11,097 bases of DNA from Acidobacteriota bacterium (lineage in GTDB: Bacteria; Acidobacteriota; Thermoanaerobaculia; Multivoradales; JAHEKO01), in assembly GCA_029861655.1 (NCBI GenBank), contig JAOTZA010000088.1, positions 1-11,097 on the forward strand, written 5' to 3'. This document shows, piece after piece, positions 6,566 through 11,097 of the stretch. The notes under the pieces are model-generated. The model was not told where the DNA came from. It searched no databases and worked only from the letters and a program-made list of their open reading frames with translations. Every line of letters begins with the position of its first letter. Positions within the stretch are counted from its first letter, which is position 1. Both the position numbers and the translations under genes were made by a program.

Positions 6566-7036
6566 AGTCCTGTACAGAACCCGCCAGCCGCCGCCGTCTC
6601 CGCGCTTGAGCTGGTACTTGACCCGGTTGGTCTGACCCATCTGGCGGCCCATCGACTGCTGGGTACCGGCTCTAAAACGTTCAACGTCCCAGGTCTCGAC
6701 GGTCGTGACGAAGGCGTTCGAGTTGTTCCAGATTTGCGTGTCTTCGACGGTGACCTGCTGAAACACCGGTTCGAGAACGCTGCCCGCGTTGGTGAGTTCC
6801 TCGATCCGCTGGTGGACGCGGGCGACTTCCTTGGGCGCTGCCCAGTCTTCGATCAGGAGCGCATTTCGCTCGGCATAGGCCCGACCGAGCACCGGCAAAT
6901 ACTCCTCGAGAAGCGTCTCGATCTCCTCTCGGTCCGCGGTCTGCTGCTCGGGACTCGGGCCGCAGGCCGCAAACAGCAGCGGCAAAACGAGAACAAGGTT
7001 GAGGGCTCGGCGCATCGTGAACAGTCTACCGAACAC
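6554..7036 (-). CDS. Putative lipoprotein of unknown function between rnr and der
   Basis: The product has 160 residues from the GTG at 7036, or 153 from an ATG at 7015. The N-terminus has a basic start (MRRALN), a hydrophobic core LVLVLPLLFAA and a Cys at 25 in LFAAC, a somewhat atypical lipobox with Phe at -3. The mature part begins with a charged helix (EQQTADREEIETLLEEYLPVLG). It ends in a strand-rich part with AFVTTVETWDVERF, then TNRVKYQLKRGDGGGWRVLYR. That layout, a helix followed by strands ending WRVLY, recalls NTF2-like or IMS-type domains, but this is a guess. AAGGGGAG eight bases upstream favours the GTG start, which overlaps the rnr end by 11 bases. The gene shares its 3' end with the 12-bp tandem repeat before der. 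Probably anchored in the periplasm-facing membrane; the role is unknown. Confidence 0.75.
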   Translation of the reverse strand: MFGRLFTMRRALNLVLVLPLLFAACGPSPEQQTADREEIETLLEEYLPVLGRAYAERNALLIEDWAAPKEVARVHQRIEELTNAGSVLEPVFQQVTVEDTQIWNNSNAFVTTVETWDVERFRAGTQQSMGRQMGQTNRVKYQLKRGDGGGWRVLYRTIQE

Positions 7037-9311
7037 GTCTCGAACTCCCCTTCGTGGGCCGGCGCCGCCGGCCTCGAGTCCCGGGTCGGCGGGGACGCTC
7101 GGACCCCGGGCGTTTCCGTCTCGCGTCTTCGGGCGGCTCCGGCATACCCTCGATCGAAAGATCGATCATCCGCCGGTGGATGTCCACGCTCCTCAGCACG
7201 ACTGTGACCTCATCAGCGAGGCGAAATGAACGCTGGGTGCGCTTGCCGAAGAATCCGTGACGCTCGGGCTCGAAGTCGTAGAAGTCGTCGCTCAGGAACT
7301 CGACCGGCACCAACCCGTCGGCGTAAAACTCCACCAACCGGACAAAGAGACCGTACTCCTTGACCCCGGTCACTCTACCGGCAAACGTCTCGCCTTCCCG
7401 GCCGGCGAGAAGCCGCAGGATCTTCCACTGGAGGACGAGCCGTTCGGCGCGCTCGGCCCGCCGCTCGGTGGTACTGGTGTGGTCGGCGATCGCGGGCAGC
7501 CGTTCTCGCAAGAGAGTTCGCACATCTTCTTCGACCCCGCGGCCACGAAGAAGGTTCCTGAGTTGACGGTGAACAAGCAGGTCCGGGTAGCGTCGGATCG
7601 GGGATGTGAAATGGGTGTAGTGCTCGTTGGCCAGTGCGTAATGGCCGAGACTCTCCGGAAGGTAGACGGCTCGCTTCATTGAATGCAGCACGAGGGTCGC
7701 GACAAAGGCCTCCTCGGGTTTGCCTTCCACCTGCCGCAGAAGATCTTGCAGAGCACTTGGATGTACCTCTCCGCCTCCTCCTCCATCGCCACCGCCCTCG
7801 GCGAAGACCAGATCCAAAGCCAACGGCCGCAAGAGTTCGCGAAGCTCGACAAGCCGCTGGCGGTCCGGCTCCTCATGGACTCGGTAAATGGCGCCCAACT
7901 CATGCCCCTGGAGCTCGGTCGCCACGGCTTCGTTAGCCGCGATCATGAACTCTTCGACGATTCGATGCGCTACGGTCCTTTCCCCAGGACGGATTCCGAT
8001 CATCACGCCGTCCGTGTCCAGGATCACGTCCCCTTCCGGAAGGTCGAAGTCGATCGAGCCGCGGGATTGTCTACGGCCTAGAAGAATCTTCATCAGCTCC
8101 CGAGACCGCTCCAGTAGATCCACAATCTCGTCGCCGTAGGTCGTTCGGTCTTCCGCCGCCGGCTCTTCCAGAAGACGGCCTACCTCGGTATAAGTCAACC
8201 GCCGGTCGCTCTGGATCACGCCTTCCACAAACCGTCGGGCGATAACTTTCCCTTCACCCGAAATATCTAGAAAAGCGGACAGGACAAGACGCGGCACCTC
8301 TGGCCGTAGGGAACAAAGCCCGTTGGATAACCGCTCCGGAAGCATCGGGACAGCACGATCCGGAAAATAGACACTCGTTCCGCGACGGTAGGCCTCGAGA
8401 TCCAGCGCGCTTCCCTCCCCGACGTAGTGACTCACGTCGGCGATGTGGACACCCAAGCGAAAAACACCGTTCGCAAGACGTTCGACGGTGACCGCGTCGT
8501 CGAAATCCTTGGCGGTCTCCCCGTCTATCGTGACCGTGACGAGTTCGCGAAGATCCTCTCGCCCGACCCCGTCGTCCTCGGTGGGGTCCTCGGGCAGACC
8601 GTCCGCCGAATCCAGAACGTCCCGCGGGAATTCCTCCGGAATCTCGAAGTTCCGTAGCGCCACCAGCACGTCCACACCCGGCTCGCTCAGTCTTCCCAAG
8701 ACCTCTACCACCCGTCCACGCGCCCGCGACGAGAGACGTCCCGGGGTCGCTTCGAGTGCCGCCACGACATAGCGCCCCTCGTACCGCAGAGCGTCCGCTC
8801 CCAACTCGACCTCGATCCGCAGACGTGGGTCGAACGGCAGCAGCCGGCAGAATCCCTTGTCGCAGGACACTCGCCCCACTACCTGGGAACGCCGGCTCGA
8901 GACCTTGACCACGACCGCCTCCGGAAGATGGTGCGCGGGCCGGCCTCGCCTCGCCCGCTGCTGTTTGCGAGGCTCCACCAACACCGAATCACCGTCGCGT
9001 GCGCCCTTCAAGTGTCGATGGGCTACAAAGTAGCCGGGCTCGCCTCGCTCCCCGGTGCGGATCAAGGCATCGCCGCCGGTCATCGCCTGAAGACGCCCCG
9101 CAATCCAGGGGGTGTGCCGCAAGGCCATCCAGCGGCGGCTACGCTCCACCGCTTCTCCAGCCTCCTCCAGACCGGCCAGAGCGCCCTCGGCGTCTCCGTC
9201 GAAGCCGGTGATCAGCTCATCCCGACTCAACCCCTTCCGGCCGGCCTGGGCCAGACGGTTCTTGAGCTGCTCTCCGAGGAGGGCCTCCTCACCCGGTCGT
9301 CGTTTCGACAC
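7026..9311 (-). CDS. rnr: Ribonuclease R (RNB family 3'-5' exoribonuclease)
   Basis: The product has 761 residues from the GTG at 9311. RNase R degrades structured RNA processively from the 3' end and acts in mRNA and rRNA quality control. Residues about 10-65 fit the N-terminal winged-helix segment, followed by cold-shock-like domains (about 75-230). The RNB catalytic core contains TIDGETAKDFDDAV at 261-274. Asp263, Asp269, Asp271 and Asp272 have the spacing of the four metal-binding Asp of RNase II/R. FTSPIRRYPDLLVHRQL at 568-584 is also typical. A Gly-rich insert lies at 507-514. The S1 domain spans about 640-722 and is followed by a basic Arg/Pro-rich tail (725-761). The frame stays open up to 9545, but that extra part is antisense to the tRNA-Leu (KGGLEPPRYCYHKVLNLARL), so I reject it. 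The GTG at 9311 has AGAGAG seven bases upstream. Confidence 0.95.
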   Translation of the reverse strand: MSKRRPGEEALLGEQLKNRLAQAGRKGLSRDELITGFDGDAEGALAGLEEAGEAVERSRRWMALRHTPWIAGRLQAMTGGDALIRTGERGEPGYFVAHRHLKGARDGDSVLVEPRKQQRARRGRPAHHLPEAVVVKVSSRRSQVVGRVSCDKGFCRLLPFDPRLRIEVELGADALRYEGRYVVAALEATPGRLSSRARGRVVEVLGRLSEPGVDVLVALRNFEIPEEFPRDVLDSADGLPEDPTEDDGVGREDLRELVTVTIDGETAKDFDDAVTVERLANGVFRLGVHIADVSHYVGEGSALDLEAYRRGTSVYFPDRAVPMLPERLSNGLCSLRPEVPRLVLSAFLDISGEGKVIARRFVEGVIQSDRRLTYTEVGRLLEEPAAEDRTTYGDEIVDLLERSRELMKILLGRRQSRGSIDFDLPEGDVILDTDGVMIGIRPGERTVAHRIVEEFMIAANEAVATELQGHELGAIYRVHEEPDRQRLVELRELLRPLALDLVFAEGGGDGGGGGEVHPSALQDLLRQVEGKPEEAFVATLVLHSMKRAVYLPESLGHYALANEHYTHFTSPIRRYPDLLVHRQLRNLLRGRGVEEDVRTLLRERLPAIADHTSTTERRAERAERLVLQWKILRLLAGREGETFAGRVTGVKEYGLFVRLVEFYADGLVPVEFLSDDFYDFEPERHGFFGKRTQRSFRLADEVTVVLRSVDIHRRMIDLSIEGMPEPPEDARRKRPGSERPRRPGTRGRRRRPTKGSSRRVR

Positions 9312-9361
9312 TCTTTTGCTCTCTTTTCTCTTGCCGCTCGCGTCTAGCTGATCGGGGGGTG

Positions 9362-9388
9362 TTGACTTCCAAGAGGGACTGCTACAAT
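9362..9388 (+). promoter_or_regulatory. Promoter of the tRNA-Leu gene
   Basis: TTGACT (9362-9367) and TACAAT (9383-9388) are separated by 15 bases, a short spacer. The -10 is preceded by TG at 9380-9381 with one base between, an extended -10 that could compensate. Transcription would begin near 9395, three bases before the mature tRNA. The following CCGCGGG is a GC-rich discriminator, as in growth-rate- or stringently-controlled stable-RNA promoters. Confidence 0.6.
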
Positions 9389-9393
9389 CCGCG

Positions 9394-9484
<91 letters not shown>

Positions 9485-9505
9485 ATACTATCCTTCTCGG
9501 TACTC

Positions 9506-9534
9506 TTGACGAGTTTCCCTTGTCCCGGCTTCGA
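9506..9534 (+). promoter_or_regulatory. Possible promoter region of the nuo cluster
   Basis: TTGACG at 9506-9511 is a good -35 candidate. At 17-bp spacing the -10 position (9529-9534) reads CTTCGA, a poor match. If it is used, the palindrome at 9535-9556 would sit right over the transcript start. No stronger alternative is visible in the 100 bp between the tRNA and nuoA. Confidence 0.25.
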
Positions 9535-9556
9535 GCTTGTGACATTGTTCACGAGC
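9535..9556 (+). promoter_or_regulatory. CRP/FNR-like palindrome upstream of nuoA
   Basis: GCTTGTGA (9535-9542) and TCACGAGC (9549-9556) are inverted repeats around six bases, with one G-T mismatch. The core TGTGA-N6-TCACG differs by one base from the CRP consensus TGTGA-N6-TCACA. It ends 28 bases before the nuoA ATG. It may be an operator for a CRP/FNR-family regulator. As RNA it could form an 8-bp hairpin, but there is no T tract, so it is not a clear terminator of the tRNA. Confidence 0.4.
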
Positions 9557-9584
9557 TTCCGGACGAGAACTCTTCGACCCCGCG

Positions 9585-9977
9585 ATGCCAGCCGACCATT
9601 ACCCCGTTCTGCTCGCCCTCGGAGTCGCCCTCGCCCTCGGCGGCGTCATCCTGTTGCTCTCGCGTTTCGCGAGCAGGCGCATCGGCGGGCGGGTTCAACT
9701 GACACCCTACGAGTCAGGCCAGCCTCTCCTCGACCGGTCCCGAAAACGTATCTCCATCCTCTTCTTTCTGATCGCCATCGACTTTGTGGTCTTCGATGTC
9801 GAGGCGGCGTTTCTCTACCCCTGGGTCTTAGTGATCCGGGACGGCGGCTGGCCGCTGTTCTGGGCGGTGATGATCTTTATCTTTCTGATCCTGGTCGGGT
9901 TCGCTTATATCTGGCGCAAGGGAGGACTAGACCTGCCGATCGGAAAGGCAGCGGTGAAAGCGAGGCGACCATCCTGA
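9585..9977 (+). CDS. nuoA: NADH-quinone oxidoreductase subunit A
   Basis: The product is a 130-residue membrane subunit of respiratory complex I, which couples NADH oxidation by quinone to proton export. Three membrane helices fall at about 8-26, 57-75 and 90-110. The family signature is clear: PYESG at 41-45, then FFLIAIDFVVFDVEAAFLYPW at 60-80, with Asp71 and Glu73 in the conserved FDVE segment. The length fits NuoA (usually 115-150). Most bacterial NuoA proteins have Cys in YECG where this one has Ser; YESG also occurs in the family. Only one ATG is available after the last in-frame stop (TGA at 9540-9542), but its ribosome-binding site is weak. The stop at 9975-9977 overlaps the likely CTG start of nuoE. 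Confidence 0.95.
   Translation: MPADHYPVLLALGVALALGGVILLLSRFASRRIGGRVQLTPYESGQPLLDRSRKRISILFFLIAIDFVVFDVEAAFLYPWVLVIRDGGWPLFWAVMIFIFLILVGFAYIWRKGGLDLPIGKAAVKARRPS
9962..9965 (+). promoter_or_regulatory. Shine-Dalgarno site supporting a CTG start for nuoE
   Basis: GAGG at 9962-9965, inside the end of nuoA, lies eight bases before CTG at 9974 and five before ATC at 9971. With the CTGA stop-start overlap it favours CTG as the initiation codon. Confidence 0.45.
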
Positions 9978-10504
9978 GCTCGAGCGACGGCCTTTCGGCC
10001 GGTCTTTCCGAAAAGACTCGGCAGGCGATCGAGGTCCTGCGGCCTCGCTATCCGACCAGCGAGGCGCTGCTTCTGCCGGCACTCCATTTTGCACAGCACC
10101 TCCACGGCGGCTGGCTTCCCGACGCGGCAATCGCCGATGTCGCATCGATTCTCGACTTGGCTCCCGCCAAGGTCTACGGTGTGGTCACCTTCTACGACCT
10201 CTTTCATCAGAGACCGGTCGGCCATCATCGAGTGCGGGTCTGCACCAACCTGTCTTGTGCCCTGCGGGGAGGGAACGAGATCCTCGCCGCGGTCGGCGGC
10301 AAGCTGGGCGTCCACGAAGACGAAGTCACAGCCGACGGGCGGTTTTCGTATACACACTTCGAATGCCTCGGGGCGTGCGAACAGGCACCGATGATGATGA
10401 TCAACGATCGGTATCACGGCAATCTCACCCCCGACACGGCGGCGGCCGTCCTCGCGCAGCTCGAGACCAACCTGGACACCGACCTCAACAAGACTGAGTC
10501 ATGA
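9974..10504 (+). CDS. nuoE: NADH-quinone oxidoreductase subunit E, apparent CTG start
   Basis: The product has 176 residues from CTG at 9974 and is a thioredoxin-like peripheral subunit of complex I that carries the [2Fe-2S] cluster N1a. The cluster ligands are Cys90 and Cys95 (CTNLSC) and Cys131 and Cys135 (CLGAC), with normal spacing. Family segments include RYPTSEALLLPALHFAQ at 25-41, VYGVVTFYDLF at 67-77 and APMMMINDRYHGNLTP at 138-153. No ATG, GTG or TTG exists in this frame between the middle of nuoA and the first conserved segment. CTG at 9974 forms a CTGA overlap with the nuoA stop, like the common ATGA, and has GAGG eight bases upstream. The resulting length matches the family (about 160-175). 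Alternatives are ATC at 9971 or a single-base sequencing error. The end overlaps the nuoF start by four bases. Confidence 0.9.
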   Translation: MSSSDGLSAGLSEKTRQAIEVLRPRYPTSEALLLPALHFAQHLHGGWLPDAAIADVASILDLAPAKVYGVVTFYDLFHQRPVGHHRVRVCTNLSCALRGGNEILAAVGGKLGVHEDEVTADGRFSYTHFECLGACEQAPMMMINDRYHGNLTPDTAAAVLAQLETNLDTDLNKTES

Positions 10505-11097
10505 GTTTCGAACCCGTTCTCTTGCGCAACGTCAAAGCGCCCGGCGAGCCTTCGCCTCCACCGCTCGACTACCGCAGCTACCGGGACTCGGGGGGCTACC
10601 AGGGGCTGGCCAAGGCCGTGTCGATGGACCCCGACGAGGTCATCGAGATGACCAAGGCCTCCGGCCTACGGGGCCGTGGCGGCGCCGGTTTCCCGGCCGG
10701 GCTCAAGTGGAGTTTCATCCCCAAGGACATCGACAAGCCAAAGTATCTGGTCTGCAATGCGGACGAATCGGAGCCCGGGACTTTCAAAGACCGCATCCTG
10801 ATGGAAACCGACCCTCACCAGTTGATCGAGGGCTGCGCGATTTGTTGCTACGCAGTGGGCGCCAACGTCTGCTACATCTATATCCGCGGTGAATATGTCG
10901 AGCCGGCGAATATTCTGGAAGCAGCGATTACCGAGGCCTACAACGAGGGCGTGCTCGGCAACTCCGTTCTGGGCAAGGGTTTCAAGCTCGACATGCATGT
11001 CCACCGAGGCGCTGGCGCCTACATCTGTGGCGAAGAGACCGGCATGCTGGAGTCGCTCGAAGGCAAGCGTGGCCAGCCCCGCGTCAAGCCCCCGTTT
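10501..11097 (+). CDS. nuoF: NADH-quinone oxidoreductase subunit F, partial (C-terminus off the window)
   Basis: The first 199 residues are present and open at the window edge. NuoF binds NADH and FMN and carries a [4Fe-4S] cluster; it begins electron transfer in complex I. The glycine-rich FMN/NADH region is clear: GLRGRGGAGFPAGLKW at 55-70, CNADESEPGTFKDR at 85-98 and GAGAYICGEETGMLESLEGK at 170-189, followed by RVKPPF. Many homologues have ETALLES where this one has ETGMLES. The cluster-binding Cys residues lie beyond the window. The ATG at 10501 overlaps the nuoE stop as ATGA, so translation is probably coupled. E and F together form the NADH-input module with NuoG, which would be expected downstream. 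Confidence 0.97.
   Translation, partial: MSFEPVLLRNVKAPGEPSPPPLDYRSYRDSGGYQGLAKAVSMDPDEVIEMTKASGLRGRGGAGFPAGLKWSFIPKDIDKPKYLVCNADESEPGTFKDRILMETDPHQLIEGCAICCYAVGANVCYIYIRGEYVEPANILEAAITEAYNEGVLGNSVLGKGFKLDMHVHRGAGAYICGEETGMLESLEGKRGQPRVKPPF

Noticed and set aside
9535..9556. Palindrome as an intrinsic terminator of the tRNA-Leu transcript
   Set aside because: The stem is short, only moderately GC-rich and not followed by a T run; its TGTGA-N6-TCACG form fits an operator better.

Overview
The window looks like a stretch of chromosome from a GC-rich, Gram-negative-type bacterium. My best guess is an Acidobacteriota member near Thermoanaerobaculia. That guess rests on three things recalled from memory, not searched: the C-terminal tag IFSDGFESGDTTAW on a DUF1501 protein, the neighbouring LamG-like secreted protein with a coathanger-type repeat, and the DUF1800-DUF1501 pair. 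The rest is housekeeping: RNase R, the ribosome-assembly GTPase Der, an MscS-type channel, a tRNA-Leu and the start of a respiratory complex I cluster.

Layout. Positions 1-9311 are one long minus-strand block, read from right to left: rnr (GTG start at 9311), a small putative lipoprotein overlapping its end, der, a gap of about 310 bp, an mscS-like channel gene, then DUF1800, DUF1501 and a secreted LamG-like protein that runs off the left edge. Positions 9398-11097 are plus strand: a complete tRNA-Leu(CAG) with its own promoter, then nuoA, nuoE and a partial nuoF. The 86 bp between the rnr start and the tRNA is the divergent promoter region.

How the genes work together. rnr, the lipoprotein gene and der are tightly packed and probably co-transcribed; both flanking enzymes act in RNA or ribosome quality control. 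DUF1800, DUF1501 and the LamG-like gene are separated by 29 bp and 3 bp, and two of the three products carry export signals, so they probably form a cell-envelope or secreted-protein operon of unknown function. nuoA, nuoE and nuoF encode a membrane subunit and the NADH-dehydrogenase module of complex I, but nuoB, nuoC and nuoD are missing from the usual place between nuoA and nuoE.

I see no CRISPR array, insertion sequence, phage gene or recognisable defence system. The most interesting details are small ones: a 12-bp tandem repeat that makes four consecutive in-frame stops and carries the der ribosome-binding site; a nuoE gene with no ATG, GTG or TTG start, apparently starting at CTG in a CTGA overlap; a CRP/FNR-like palindrome before nuoA; and the three-gene secreted operon, in which two adjacent genes seem to carry the two parts of one recurrent surface module.
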